A stretch of 48,809 bases of DNA from a virus. Below are positions 5,261 to 13,307 of the stretch, one piece after another. The position numbers were made by a program, and so were the translations under genes. Under the pieces are notes generated by a model. That model was not told the origin of the DNA. It made no database searches and worked only from the letters and a program-made list of their open reading frames with translations. Position 1 is the first letter of the stretch. Each line of letters opens with the position of its first letter. The DNA lies in IMG/VR virus record IMGVR_UViG_3300047170_000011, positions 1 through 48,809 of that record; one strand, given 5' to 3'.

Positions 5261-5656
5261 GTGAGCGAAACCCTTACCCGCACCGAGGCCCCGCAAGTCT
5301 CAGCATGGGCCTCAATGCGTCGCGACCGCACGCGCGCCACGTCACTCATCAGCGACTGTTGGATCGAGACGCCGGAACTGATCGAACGACCGGACGGCGA
5401 CGACACGATGCGCCTGCCGGTCATCATCTTCTTCAACGCGACGCAGACCGTGCCGCACTGGGAACCGACGAACGACGATCCCGGCAGCGATGCCGAATAC
5501 GAGTTCGAGATCGTCGGCTTCGCGTTCGATCTGTCGCCGGGCGAGCGCGAGCCGGCGCCGTTGACCGAGCGGGAAATCGCTGGGATGCGGGCGTGGTTCG
5601 ATGGGCATTGCCCGGAGGTTTCTGTGGCGGCTGATGAGTATTGGGAGAATAGATGA
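5261..5656 (+). CDS. Hypothetical early protein
   Basis: A 131-residue acidic protein from GTG 5261, with CGGAGG 6-11 bases upstream. It includes LPVIIFFNATQTVPHW and EYEFEIVGFAFDLSPGERE, a beta-rich core, and an acidic C-terminus. Overlaps the next start. No family recognised. Confidence 0.7.
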   Translation: MSETLTRTEAPQVSAWASMRRDRTRATSLISDCWIETPELIERPDGDDTMRLPVIIFFNATQTVPHWEPTNDDPGSDAEYEFEIVGFAFDLSPGEREPAPLTEREIAGMRAWFDGHCPEVSVAADEYWENR

Positions 5657-6120
5657 TGACCGACACAATCGAACTGCCCGTAGCAGACGCGATGACCGCT
5701 TCCGACCTCGTGCAGCACGCGCGCCAGATCGCCGTTCTGATCGGCACGAAGAATGCCGAATGCTTCGTTTCAGCCAGCGGCCACAAGGATAACGAAGCGC
5801 GGGTCTCTTGTTACACCAACTGGCTCACCACCGGCGCCGACAGCGGGCATGAGAGTTTTTCCGGCCGCACCTGGGCCGAAGCCCTAGCCCAAGCCTACGC
5901 CTGGGCACGCACGATCAAAATTGTGGCCCGCGACAAACGCATCCGCGAACTCGCACTCGCCATCGTGGATCTGACCGACCAGCACGGCTCGTGCCGCGTT
6001 GAGCATCTGCGGGCGCGGCGGTTCAGCGATGCCGAGATTGCGGAGTTGCGCGATGCGGCGCTGACGCGGGCGAACGAGATGGCGGGTGGGGCGCCTTTTG
6101 AGATTGTGGGGGTGGTCTGA
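5653..6120 (+). CDS. Hypothetical early protein
   Basis: A 155-residue protein with two possible starts, ATG 5653 and ATG 5656. The N-terminal half (AECFVSASGHKDNEARVSCY, then SGRTWAEALAQAYAWARTIK) resembles small phage proteins that score as single-domain alpha/beta folds; the C-terminal half is helical (RRFSDAEIAELRDAALTRAN). The next gene starts at its last base. Function unknown. Confidence 0.7.
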   Translation: MMTDTIELPVADAMTASDLVQHARQIAVLIGTKNAECFVSASGHKDNEARVSCYTNWLTTGADSGHESFSGRTWAEALAQAYAWARTIKIVARDKRIRELALAIVDLTDQHGSCRVEHLRARRFSDAEIAELRDAALTRANEMAGGAPFEIVGVV

Positions 6121-6710
6121 TGGCCAGCGCATCTGTGCTGTCAGGTTCGCCCTACATCAAAGCTGGCGCTGTCATCTCTGCCTGCGGCACCTACCGCTAT
6201 CATCTGTGGCGTGAATGGCGCGGCCATTATGTGCGCGAGAACTGGATTCCACTCGGCGCGAAAGATGGCGCCGGCCATGAATTGGAAGAACCCAAGCCCG
6301 TTGTGTTCGTCATGCTCAATCCGTCAACCGCTGATGGCTCAAAGGATGATGCCACGATTCGCAAATGCGTTAAGTTCGCCATGCGATGGGGCTACAATCG
6401 GTTGGAGGTGGTCAACCTGTTCGCCTATCGCGCGACCGATCCGCAGGCGTTGCTGAAACTGACGCACGACCGCGACCCGGTTGGGGATCAGAACCAACGA
6501 TATTTCGACCGCGCCTTGAACGAGAGCGGTGATCCACTGGTTATCTGCGCCTGGGGCCAGCACGGCGCGCATCTTGGGCAGGATCAAACTGCACTTGGCT
6601 GGATGATCCCGTATCTGAAAAAGTGGTGTTTCGGGCTGACGAAGGTCGGTCAACCACTGCACCCGCTCTATCAGCGTGACGACGCCGATCTTGTGGAGTT
6701 TCGCCCATGA
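6120..6710 (+). CDS. DUF1643 family protein
   Basis: A 196-residue protein with the DUF1643 hallmarks: PVVFVMLNPSTADGSKDDAT, then IRKCVKFAMRWGYNRLEVVN, then LFAYRATDP, and later VICAWGQHG. The family is common in phages and bacteria and its biochemical function is not established. Cytosolic, no membrane segment. Overlaps both neighbours by a few bases. Confidence 0.9.
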   Translation: MASASVLSGSPYIKAGAVISACGTYRYHLWREWRGHYVRENWIPLGAKDGAGHELEEPKPVVFVMLNPSTADGSKDDATIRKCVKFAMRWGYNRLEVVNLFAYRATDPQALLKLTHDRDPVGDQNQRYFDRALNESGDPLVICAWGQHGAHLGQDQTALGWMIPYLKKWCFGLTKVGQPLHPLYQRDDADLVEFRP

Positions 6711-7030
6711 CCCGCGTCCTCGACATCCTGATCCGCGCCCGCAAGCTGATTGAGGCGCCGGAGCGGTGGACGAAAGGAGCGATGGCCCGGAACTCGGTGG
6801 GCGCTCGGGTTTCGGCATACGCTCCAGATGCGATCTGCTTCTGCGCGCAGGGTGCGCTCAAAAAAGCATCCGATTGGGATGATCACCTTTCGCAAGCGGC
6901 TTTAAGATTGAATCGGGCAATAACAATACCTGTTGGGTATATCACCTACAACGACGAACCCGAAACCACCCACGCGGACATTCTGGCCCTCTTCGACCGC
7001 GCCATCGAAGCGGAGCGCGGTTGTGGATAA
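6707..7030 (+). CDS. DUF6197-like protein
   Basis: A 107-residue protein starting at ATG 6707 (ATGA overlap). It carries LIEAPERWTKGAMARNSVGA, then CFCAQGALKKA and YITYNDEPETTHADILALFD, the pattern of DUF6197, a family of small phage and bacterial proteins of unknown function. The DUF number is from memory of the motif pattern, not from a search. Confidence 0.75.
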   Translation: MTRVLDILIRARKLIEAPERWTKGAMARNSVGARVSAYAPDAICFCAQGALKKASDWDDHLSQAALRLNRAITIPVGYITYNDEPETTHADILALFDRAIEAERGCG

Positions 7031-7259
7031 CCCAGCAAAGCAAATCCGCGCCACGGTCACGGTCGCGGTGCTGTCCCAGGACGACCTGTGCGCCGCACTT
7101 TATGCCCTGTATCTTGCGAGCGAGCGCGAAGACTGTTCGGCAGAGACCAATGCAAAGCTGAATCGGGTAATGGACGCGCTTGGCGACATCACCAATCACA
7201 CTGGCATAGACGCCATCGCTTCCGACGCGATGGCCCGGTATTTCAAGGTGGCGTCATGA
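7023..7259 (+). CDS. Hypothetical early protein
   Basis: A 78-residue protein from GTG 7023, which overlaps the upstream gene by 8 bases. It reads DLCAALYALYLASERED, then NAKLNRVMDALGDITNH, a helical protein with a beta N-terminus. Overlaps the next start by ATGA. No family. Confidence 0.55.
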   Translation: MDNPAKQIRATVTVAVLSQDDLCAALYALYLASEREDCSAETNAKLNRVMDALGDITNHTGIDAIASDAMARYFKVAS

Positions 7260-7423
7260 AACCCGAATTCGACGCCGTAATCCGCGCCTGCGTCGCTGTG
7301 CAGGTCGCCACCTACGAACTGCACGAAGAGGATGTTGCCACCAATCGCGCGCTGCCCGACTTGGAAACATGCGTCAAAGAACTGGGCTTGCGGGTGAAAG
7401 CACTGAAGAAAGCGATCACATGA
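7256..7423 (+). CDS. Short helical protein
   Basis: A 55-residue protein from ATG 7256 (ATGA overlap): FDAVIRACVAVQVATYELHE, then LETCVKELGLRVKALKKAIT. Probably a helical bundle or coiled-coil subunit. No family recognised. Confidence 0.55.
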   Translation: MKPEFDAVIRACVAVQVATYELHEEDVATNRALPDLETCVKELGLRVKALKKAIT

Positions 7424-7686
7424 CCAGCGTCCCCCTCTCCCAATCCCTCCGAGCCGCCGCCCAGCAAGGCTGCGCCATGGCGATAGCCGGCGAACTCGAC
7501 GCGCTGCCCGACGACACGCGCCAGTGCATCGTGGCCCTGTTCCGCTGGCTGAATCTCGATGCCGCGCGCCAGGCCGAGGTGATGGAGGCGATTGCGGCCG
7601 AGCGGTTGCCAGATCTGGGCGAGCGGTTTCGGTCTGTGGGGGATGTGGTGCTGGAGGCTGTGGTGGGGTTGGGGGAACGGCGGTGA
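7420..7686 (+). CDS. Hypothetical early protein
   Basis: An 88-residue protein from ATG 7420 (ATGA overlap) with CAMAIAGELDALPDDTRQCI and LNLDAARQAEVMEAIAAERL. Alpha-helical and acidic. It sits directly before the Gp157/RecT pair and may belong to the same recombination block, judged by position only. Confidence 0.6.
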   Translation: MTSVPLSQSLRAAAQQGCAMAIAGELDALPDDTRQCIVALFRWLNLDAARQAEVMEAIAAERLPDLGERFRSVGDVVLEAVVGLGERR

Positions 7687-8216
7687 GCGCCACAATCAAG
7701 GCGCCGTCCGGCTGGACCATCGAAACGGTGATGGCGATTGCCAACTCGGCGCTGTCCCGGCTTGAAGCGTCCGACATCGACATGGCGATGGACGACGACG
7801 CGCTGCTGGAAATCTTGCGCGGCGAAGGCGCTGACGTGGACATGGTTTTGCGCCGCCTGATTCTCGCCAGCCTTGAAGCAAAGTCGCTGGCCGATGGTGT
7901 CAAAGCCCGTATGGACGATTTGCGCGCGCGCAAGGAGCGCTTCGAGAAGCGGGCCGAAGCATGGCGCGGCGCGGCGTTCGGCGTGATGGACGCGCTTGGG
8001 GTCACAAAGCACGTCACAGCCGAGTATACCGCCTCCCTTTCATCGCCCAGGCCGGGTCTCGTGATTACTGACGAGATGGCGTTGCCGGCCGAGTATGTCG
8101 TCGTCACCCGCGCGCCGGACAAGGCAAAAATCAAAGCCGCCATGGCCGAAGGCGTCGTGATTGACGGCGCGGAAATGCAGAACGGCAGTCCCGTTCTCAC
8201 AGTCAGGAGCAAGTAG
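7683..8216 (+). CDS. Siphovirus Gp157 family protein
   Basis: A 177-residue protein from GTG 7683. It shows the Gp157 pattern: an acidic N-terminal half, then SLADGVKARMDDLRARKERF in the middle coiled coil and the C-terminal beta segment (PGLVITDEMALPAEYVVVTR, then PDKAKIKAAMAEG, VIDGAEM). Gp157 proteins commonly lie beside single-strand annealing proteins and are thought to act in phage recombination or resistance. Here it precedes RecT, which fits. Confidence 0.85.
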   Translation: MSATIKAPSGWTIETVMAIANSALSRLEASDIDMAMDDDALLEILRGEGADVDMVLRRLILASLEAKSLADGVKARMDDLRARKERFEKRAEAWRGAAFGVMDALGVTKHVTAEYTASLSSPRPGLVITDEMALPAEYVVVTRAPDKAKIKAAMAEGVVIDGAEMQNGSPVLTVRSK

Positions 8217-8217
8217 C

Positions 8218-9030
8218 ATGAGCGTCACTGTCACCACTAGCACAGCATCGTTGGTGCCACAGACCATGGATCAAGCCGTGCGGCTGGCCGAGATCATGTC
8301 GCGTGGCAAACTGATCCCCGAACATATTCGCAATCCGGCCGATGCGCTCATGGTGATCGAACAGGCAATGCGGTGGAATATGTCACCTTTTGCCGTCGCC
8401 CAAGCCACATCCAGCATTCACGGGAAGCTGATGTTCGAAGGCAAGCTAGTCGCCGCCGCGCTGCATTCGTCGGGCGCGCTCGCGACGCGACTTGCCTACG
8501 ACTACGAAGGCGCGGGCGACAACCGGACGGTCAAAGTGTCCGCCACACTAGCCGGCGAGACGGCGCCCCGTGAACTGACGATCCGCTACGGCGACGTGAA
8601 AACGTCGAACGAATGGTGGAAGAAGCAACCCGATCAGCAACTCGCCTATTCCGGCGCTCGCAACTGGGCGCGGCGGTTCGCGCCCGAGGTCATGCTGGGC
8701 GTCTACAGCCCCGAGGAAATGGAACCCGTCGCGCAGGACTCCTACGCTGGCACCACAATTGAGGCCAAGGCAGAGCCGACACCCTCTACCGACACACCTA
8801 AGACTCGCACGGTTCGGGAATGGCTTGACGAGATCGAGGTTGCTTTCGAGGCCGCCACAACCGGCGCCGAGGTCGACAGCATCGTGGGTCGCCCCGAAGT
8901 TCAGAAGGCACTCGACACTTTCAAGAACGGTGCCCGCGAACGACTGAACGCAGCAATGAACAAGGCCCTGTCCCGCACGGCACCGTTTTATGACGACGGC
9001 TCTGGCGCCGCAGAACCCGCCGCCGCCTAA
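8218..9030 (+). CDS. recT: RecT-family single-strand DNA annealing protein
   Basis: A 270-residue protein with RecT-type sequence: AVRLAEIMSRGKLIPEHIRN, then MVIEQAMRWNMSPFAVAQAT, then HGKLMFEGKLVAAAL, NEWWKKQPDQQLAYSGARNW and ARRFAPEVMLGVYSPEEM. RecT anneals complementary strands during phage recombination and replication. No adjacent exonuclease (RecE or lambda Exo type) is visible. The C-terminal 70 residues are variable and acidic. It starts 2 bases after the Gp157 stop. Confidence 0.9.
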   Translation: MSVTVTTSTASLVPQTMDQAVRLAEIMSRGKLIPEHIRNPADALMVIEQAMRWNMSPFAVAQATSSIHGKLMFEGKLVAAALHSSGALATRLAYDYEGAGDNRTVKVSATLAGETAPRELTIRYGDVKTSNEWWKKQPDQQLAYSGARNWARRFAPEVMLGVYSPEEMEPVAQDSYAGTTIEAKAEPTPSTDTPKTRTVREWLDEIEVAFEAATTGAEVDSIVGRPEVQKALDTFKNGARERLNAAMNKALSRTAPFYDDGSGAAEPAAA

Positions 9031-9055
9031 CCCCACGCCCCGCGAAAGCAAGCCC

Positions 9056-9913
9056 ATGACCAACGCCGCAATCACCTACGTCTACAACGAGTCCGTGAAC
9101 CTGCCGATCTGGGTGCGGCACTACGGAGGCGCGTTCGGGCACGAGAACCTGTTTGTCATCGACCGCTGCTCCACGGACGGTAGCACTGCCAACATCGGCG
9201 CCAACATCATCCAAGTCCCCCGCACGGCGTTCGACGACCACAAGAAATCCGCCGCAATCAGCCACCTCCACGCCGCACTGCTGCAATCGTATGACTGCGT
9301 GGTGGTCAGCGACTGCGACGAAATTCTGGTTCCCGACCCTGCCAAATACACAGACCTGGCCGAATACATCGACAAGATGCCGGGTGCCTACGCGACCGCC
9401 ATGGGATTCAACGTTACCCACATCATTGACCGCGAACCCGCGCTCGATCTGCGGCGCCCGATCCTGGACCAGCGCGGCTACCTTTCGTTCAATTCGACCA
9501 TGTGTAAGCCGCTGATCAGCAAAATTCCGCAGACCTGGGCGCCGGGGTTGCACGCGGTCAGGATGCCACCTGCGTTGGATCCCGACCTGCTGGTGTTCCA
9601 TCTGAAAACGATGGATATGGGCATCGCCCAGGCGCGGCAGCGGATCAACAACGAAACCGAATGGTCCGAGGCGTCGATCGCCGCCAACCATGGCAACCAC
9701 CATCGGCAGCACTTCACCAAATTCATGCGTGACGTGTTCTTCTCGGCCGCCGAGCGGGTGAATACCGGGCCGGTGCATGAGTTTGATGGGTTCGAGAAGA
9801 TCATTGCCGACCTCGTGGCGCGGACGCATGTCGGCGCCGAGGGGTTTCATCATGTGCCGTTCGGCGTGAACGCGATGTTTCGTTTGCCTGAGCGGTTTTG
9901 GGGGCGTTTGTGA
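9056..9913 (+). CDS. Glycosyltransferase, GT2-like fold
   Basis: A 285-residue protein from ATG 9056. N-terminal Rossmann-like nucleotide-sugar part: AAITYVYNESVNLPIWVRHY, then LFVIDRCSTDGST; the metal-binding DXD-type motif is CVVVSDCDEILVPDP. Histidine-rich C-terminus (NHGNHHRQHF). Related to GT2-like proteins of the Glyco_tranf_2_4 type that use activated sugars. In a phage it could modify DNA bases, virion proteins or host surface sugars; its place between RecT and a radical-SAM gene favours nucleic-acid modification, an inference. Confidence 0.85.
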   Translation: MTNAAITYVYNESVNLPIWVRHYGGAFGHENLFVIDRCSTDGSTANIGANIIQVPRTAFDDHKKSAAISHLHAALLQSYDCVVVSDCDEILVPDPAKYTDLAEYIDKMPGAYATAMGFNVTHIIDREPALDLRRPILDQRGYLSFNSTMCKPLISKIPQTWAPGLHAVRMPPALDPDLLVFHLKTMDMGIAQARQRINNETEWSEASIAANHGNHHRQHFTKFMRDVFFSAAERVNTGPVHEFDGFEKIIADLVARTHVGAEGFHHVPFGVNAMFRLPERFWGRL

Positions 9914-10104
9914 TGAACGACCGAGACGCCAGCTACGCCGAGATCGACGCCAGCGTCCTGCGCGTTGCCGCGGCTCGGGATGCGGTGGTGAAGGCGGCGA
10001 GGCGGATGGTGTTGGATGGCTTCAGCGATCAGGCGTGGCGTCGGCTGGCGGCGAAGGTTCTTGCGTTGGATGCGCTTTCGGTTGGTGGTGGGAGCGAAGT
10101 GTGA
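9913..10104 (+). CDS. Small helical protein
   Basis: A 63-residue protein starting at ATG 9913 on the last base of the glycosyltransferase stop. Two helices: EIDASVLRVAAARDAVVKAA and AWRRLAAKVLALDALSVGG. The radical-SAM gene overlaps its end by GTGA. Function unknown. Confidence 0.6.
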   Translation: MNDRDASYAEIDASVLRVAAARDAVVKAARRMVLDGFSDQAWRRLAAKVLALDALSVGGGSEV

Positions 10105-10931
10105 GCCGACTCATTCGCGTGTTCCCTCGAAAGACCAAGGCATCGCCAGATGATGCGTTGGCATACTTCGGTCCGCCTGATCTATTTGCCGAGGCTGACG
10201 AGGTTCACATCTCGGTTGCGTTCACCCAGGACAAGGCACGCGCCGAACGGCTGGCAGAAGAATGGAAGTATGTCGCTTCGGTCAAAGTCGGCGGCGTCGC
10301 CTATGGAGATTCCAGCCTTGAGTTCATTCCTGGCCGCTACATCAAACCCGGATACACGATCACGTCACGCGGTTGTCCGCGGCGATGCTGGTTCTGCGGC
10401 GTATGGAAGAAGTGGCCCGCGCCGAACGTGCTACCGATCCACGAAGGCTGGAACATCCTCGACGACAACCTGCTAGCCTGCCCGCGCGATCACGTCGAGG
10501 CGGTGTTTGCCATGCTGCGGCGGCAGAACCGGCGCGTGGAGTTCACCGGCGGCCTCGAAGCCCTCGCCCTTCAAGACTATCAGGTTGACTTGCTCGCCAG
10601 CCTGACGCCACGCCCGAATATGTTTTGGGCGTACGATCCTGGCGACGCCTTCGAGACGCTGGAAAGTGCAGCCAAGCGAATGCTCGAAGCCGGGTTCACC
10701 AGGGCTTCGCACAGGCTGCGCTGCTACGTGATGATCGGATACCCGAAGGATACATTCGACCTTGCCGAACACCGCCTGCGCGAGATGGTGCGGATCGGGC
10801 TGACGCCCCATGCGATGCTGTGGGCACCGTCCTTGCCGTCCGAGGAGAAATGGCGACCTGGGCCAGAGTGGCGCCCGTTTCAGCGTCGGTGGGCGCGACC
10901 GGCGATCATCCATGCACAGGTGACACCATGA
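10101..10931 (+). CDS. Radical-SAM domain protein
   Basis: A 276-residue protein from GTG 10101. The cluster-binding motif CX3CX2C is present in GYTITSRGCPRRCWFCGVWK. Further along are NILDDNLLACPRDHVEAV and EFTGGLEALALQDYQVDLLA, then CYVMIGYPKDTFDLAEHRLR, the usual strand and helix pattern of a partial TIM barrel. It would bind a 4Fe-4S cluster and split S-adenosylmethionine. The substrate is unknown. It is in one operon with a glycosyltransferase, a DUF5131 remnant and a DNA methyltransferase. Confidence 0.88.
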   Translation: MSRLIRVFPRKTKASPDDALAYFGPPDLFAEADEVHISVAFTQDKARAERLAEEWKYVASVKVGGVAYGDSSLEFIPGRYIKPGYTITSRGCPRRCWFCGVWKKWPAPNVLPIHEGWNILDDNLLACPRDHVEAVFAMLRRQNRRVEFTGGLEALALQDYQVDLLASLTPRPNMFWAYDPGDAFETLESAAKRMLEAGFTRASHRLRCYVMIGYPKDTFDLAEHRLREMVRIGLTPHAMLWAPSLPSEEKWRPGPEWRPFQRRWARPAIIHAQVTP

Positions 10932-11113
10932 CCGCCCCAACGGCACCGCCCCGACCCCCGATCCACACGCCGATCCCGAAGCGCGCGCTGTTTCGAAAGC
11001 CGTCCTGCGCGCGCTGGAACGGCTATTCAGCGCGGAGATATGCGGCCTTCTGCCGTGTTTCGACGCCTGCGGCTGTGCTTGCAATGGAATTGGAGGATCG
11101 TGCAGGTGACTGA
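10928..11113 (+). CDS. Short basic protein, frame uncertain
   Basis: A 61-residue frame from ATG 10928 (ATGA overlap with the radical-SAM stop): proline-rich start, then RALFRKPSCARWNGYSARRY. A second frame over the same bases, without a start codon, also looks protein-like (SKAVLRALERLFSAEICGLL, then a cysteine-rich end). Overlapping coding or a frameshift cannot be excluded. Confidence 0.45.
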   Translation: MTAPTAPPRPPIHTPIPKRALFRKPSCARWNGYSARRYAAFCRVSTPAAVLAMELEDRAGD

Positions 11114-11336
11114 TCCAGTTTCGCCGAGTTTGTGGCGACCGAAGCTCCCATGGAGCGTCCATGATTTTTCTGACCGCACAGAAATCAGGGACGACGAAAG
11201 GAAGACGGTGGCGATTTTTTACGTGGATCACCGTGAAAAGGCGCGTTTCATCGTTAAGGCCGCTAATGGCCACTACACCCCAGCCTCGCTCCTGCGGTCA
11301 ATGAAGGGAGGGGATGATGTATCTGCTGCTTTCTAA
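11106..11336 (+). CDS. Hypothetical early protein
   Basis: A 76-residue protein from GTG 11106: LPWSVHDFSDRTEIRDDERK, then IFYVDHREKARFIVKAANGH, a small beta/alpha fold similar in style to short phage proteins. Overlaps the DUF5131 frame by 23 bases. No family recognised. Confidence 0.6.
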   Translation: MTDPVSPSLWRPKLPWSVHDFSDRTEIRDDERKTVAIFYVDHREKARFIVKAANGHYTPASLLRSMKGGDDVSAAF

Positions 11337-11808
11337 GCGCATCGGCAACGCGATCAAAATGTGCGACCCATTCAAGGGTTTGCCTCGGCTCCCACCGAAT
11401 GCCGCGCTGGGGGCAACGATGGTCAACCAAGAAGAATGGGACCGTGACATCGGGAAGCTGCGGCAAGCTGGTGAGCGTCTTGGGGCACAGTTCACTTTTG
11501 CCAGCGTCGAGCCAATGCTCGAACCCATAGACCCCCGCGGCAACTTTCCGGACTGGGTGATTGTCGGCGGCGAGACTGGCGCGCAGCCACGGCATCTTGA
11601 TCCTGAGTGGGCACGATCTCTGCGCGTGGCCGAGCGGCGCCGCGAGCTTCGCGTCTGGCACAGCCAAGGCATTCGCCGGCCCGGTCTTCACTGGTGGTTC
11701 CTGCCGCCAGAGAACGCGATCTATTCGGTGGTTTATGGACCGGGTGGGTGCTTCGAGGAATGTCGCTACTGCGGTAAGAAGCGTCCGCTCGTGGGGCCAG
11801 CAGAGTGA
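11314..11808 (+). CDS. Truncated DUF5131 (phage Gp37/Gp68) protein
   Basis: A 164-residue protein matching the C-terminal half of DUF5131: LLLSKRIGNAIKMCDPFKGL, then NAALGATMVNQEEWDRDIGK, FASVEPMLEPID, DWVIVGGETGAQPRHLDPEW. The usual N-terminal half, with its radical-SAM-like cysteines, is missing and is not found in the upstream gene. Unusually, a CX3CX2C motif appears near the C-terminus (GGCFEECRYCGKK). Start ATG 11314 or 11317, behind GGGAGGGG. It may work with the radical-SAM protein upstream or be a decaying copy. Confidence 0.75.
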   Translation: MMYLLLSKRIGNAIKMCDPFKGLPRLPPNAALGATMVNQEEWDRDIGKLRQAGERLGAQFTFASVEPMLEPIDPRGNFPDWVIVGGETGAQPRHLDPEWARSLRVAERRRELRVWHSQGIRRPGLHWWFLPPENAIYSVVYGPGGCFEECRYCGKKRPLVGPAE

Positions 11809-12827
11809 GCGTGCATATTCTTGAGGGCGACTGCCGCGACGTTCTGCGCAAGCTGCCTGATGCGTCGGTGCATTGCTGCGTGACTTCTCCGCCGTATTAC
11901 GGGCTGCGTGATTATGGCGTCGATGGGCAGATCGGCCTGGAGGCGACGCTCGCCGGATACATCAAGGAAATGGTGTCGGTGTTCGGGGAGATACGGCGCG
12001 TCCTGCGGGACGATGCGACGGTCTGGCTGAACCTGGGGGACACCTACGTCAACGATACGAAGTGGGGCGGCTCGACCAGCGGAAAGCATGTCCGTAAACT
12101 GCACGGCGACACCGGGATAGGTCGCCGCCGACAGAATGCGGGGATGAAGCCCAAAGACTTAATGATGGTGCCGGCCCGTGTGGCACTGGCGCTTCAAGAT
12201 GATGGCTGGTGGCTACGCAGCAATATAGTTTGGGCCAAACCGAACGGTATGCCAGGGAGTCAGAAAAACCGACCCACGTCATCGCATGAGGCGGTCTTTT
12301 TGGTCACCAAAAGCGCGTCCTACTGGTCAGATTTTGACGCCATCAAGACGCCGCCCCGCGAGTCAACGCTAGTCCGGTTGGCGCAGGACGTTCAGGCCCA
12401 AGTCGGTAGCCACCGGGCCAACGGGGGCGCCAAAAAGAATGGCCCCATGAAGGCTGTCAGCGGAGGCAAGCAGCGCGGGCACTCACGTCGCCACGCAGGC
12501 TTCAATGACAGATGGGATGTGATGAAGAAGTCGGAACAGCAATCCCGGCCCGCCATGATGCGCGATGTTTGGTTTGTGCCGACCGGAGGGTATTCAGGAG
12601 GAGGGCACTTTGCCGTCATGCCGGAAGAAATCGCGCGTCGGTGCATATTGGCCGGATGTCCGGTTGGTGGATTGGTTCTGGACCCTTTCGGTGGCTCTGG
12701 CACGGTCGGCCTTGTTGCTGATCGTTTGCAGCGCAATGCCATCCTGATTGAATTGAACCCAGCCTATGCAGCGATGGCGCGGGCGCGCGTTGCTCGCGAC
12801 GCCGGCCTGTTTGCGGAGGTCGTATGA
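11805..12827 (+). CDS. DNA (N4-cytosine or N6-adenine) methyltransferase, beta class
   Basis: A 340-residue protein from GTG 11805. The catalytic motif IV is SPPY (CCVTSPPYYGLRD) near residue 30, and the SAM-binding motif I is near the C-terminus (VLDPFGGSGTVGLVADRL). That order defines the beta group of amino-methyltransferases; SPPY is more usual for N4-cytosine enzymes but also occurs in N6-adenine ones. The middle 200-260 region is a variable target-recognition segment. No restriction endonuclease lies beside it, so it probably protects phage DNA or regulates genes. Confidence 0.92.
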   Translation: MSVHILEGDCRDVLRKLPDASVHCCVTSPPYYGLRDYGVDGQIGLEATLAGYIKEMVSVFGEIRRVLRDDATVWLNLGDTYVNDTKWGGSTSGKHVRKLHGDTGIGRRRQNAGMKPKDLMMVPARVALALQDDGWWLRSNIVWAKPNGMPGSQKNRPTSSHEAVFLVTKSASYWSDFDAIKTPPRESTLVRLAQDVQAQVGSHRANGGAKKNGPMKAVSGGKQRGHSRRHAGFNDRWDVMKKSEQQSRPAMMRDVWFVPTGGYSGGGHFAVMPEEIARRCILAGCPVGGLVLDPFGGSGTVGLVADRLQRNAILIELNPAYAAMARARVARDAGLFAEVV

Positions 12828-12982
12828 GCGTGCGCATCCCCGGCTTGGTGTGTCAGGGCTGCGGCTCGGACGGGGCGGAAATAAGCTACGTCTGCTACGG
12901 GGCGCTAACAACCCGGACTGTCGCGAATTTCGGTAAGCACCGGCAGCGGCACCTGTATCAGCACCGAGATCGGACCAGATAG
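12824..12982 (+). CDS. Short zinc-ribbon-like protein
   Basis: A 52-residue frame from ATG 12824 (ATGA overlap with the methyltransferase): GLVCQGCGSDGAEISYVCYG holds CX2C plus one more cysteine. The end is basic and overlaps the convergent XRE gene by 78 bases, so the true end may differ. It would be the last gene of the early operon. Confidence 0.4.
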   Translation: MSVRIPGLVCQGCGSDGAEISYVCYGALTTRTVANFGKHRQRHLYQHRDRTR

Positions 12983-13120
12983 CGGCCCCGGCCCTTTGCG
13001 GCCCTGCTCGATCGTCTCAAGCGTCCGGCGACTCATTCCAAGCAGATTGGCGGCGTCCTGGCGGGTGAGGCCGTGCGTCTCCCGCCAGGCGCGCAGGGTT
13101 GCGGGGGTCATCTCAGGCAT
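12905..13120 (-). CDS. XRE-family HTH repressor
   Basis: A 71-residue protein from ATG 13120: TLRAWRETHGLTRQDAANLL, then GMSRRTLETIEQGRKGP, a textbook XRE helix-turn-helix, followed by a short hydrophobic tail (GPISVLIQVPLPVLTEI). It is the last gene of a small leftward unit headed by a strong promoter with operator-like dyads, so it probably controls that promoter. Confidence 0.8.
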   Translation of the reverse strand: MPEMTPATLRAWRETHGLTRQDAANLLGMSRRTLETIEQGRKGPGPLSGPISVLIQVPLPVLTEIRDSPGC

Positions 13121-13307
13121 CGTCTGCCGTCTCCACCGTGTAGTGATGTCCGCGCACGCCATGGGACGCATTGCCGCGCATGTGGGCCGTCACGAGCGTG
13201 ACCCTGCCGGTCGGCAGCAAGCGCAGATGCGCGCGGACAGGGTGCAGGGCATTTGGCCGGTGCCCGTCGCGCGCTTGGCCTTGATCGCTCGTAGTAGGAC
13301 CGGAGGA
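13113..13307 (-). CDS. Coding-like frame, start uncertain
   Basis: This frame follows the TGA of the upstream gene in phase and ends 8 bases inside the XRE start. From about 13220 it reads LLPTGRVTLVTAHMRGNASH, then GVRGHHYTVETADDA, with GC-rich third positions. The only ordinary start is TTG 13220; a longer product would need readthrough of the TGA at 13308-13310. A competing GTG frame (13311) looks less protein-like. Confidence 0.35.
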   Translation of the reverse strand, partial: SSGPTTSDQGQARDGHRPNALHPVRAHLRLLPTGRVTLVTAHMRGNASHGVRGHHYTVETADDA

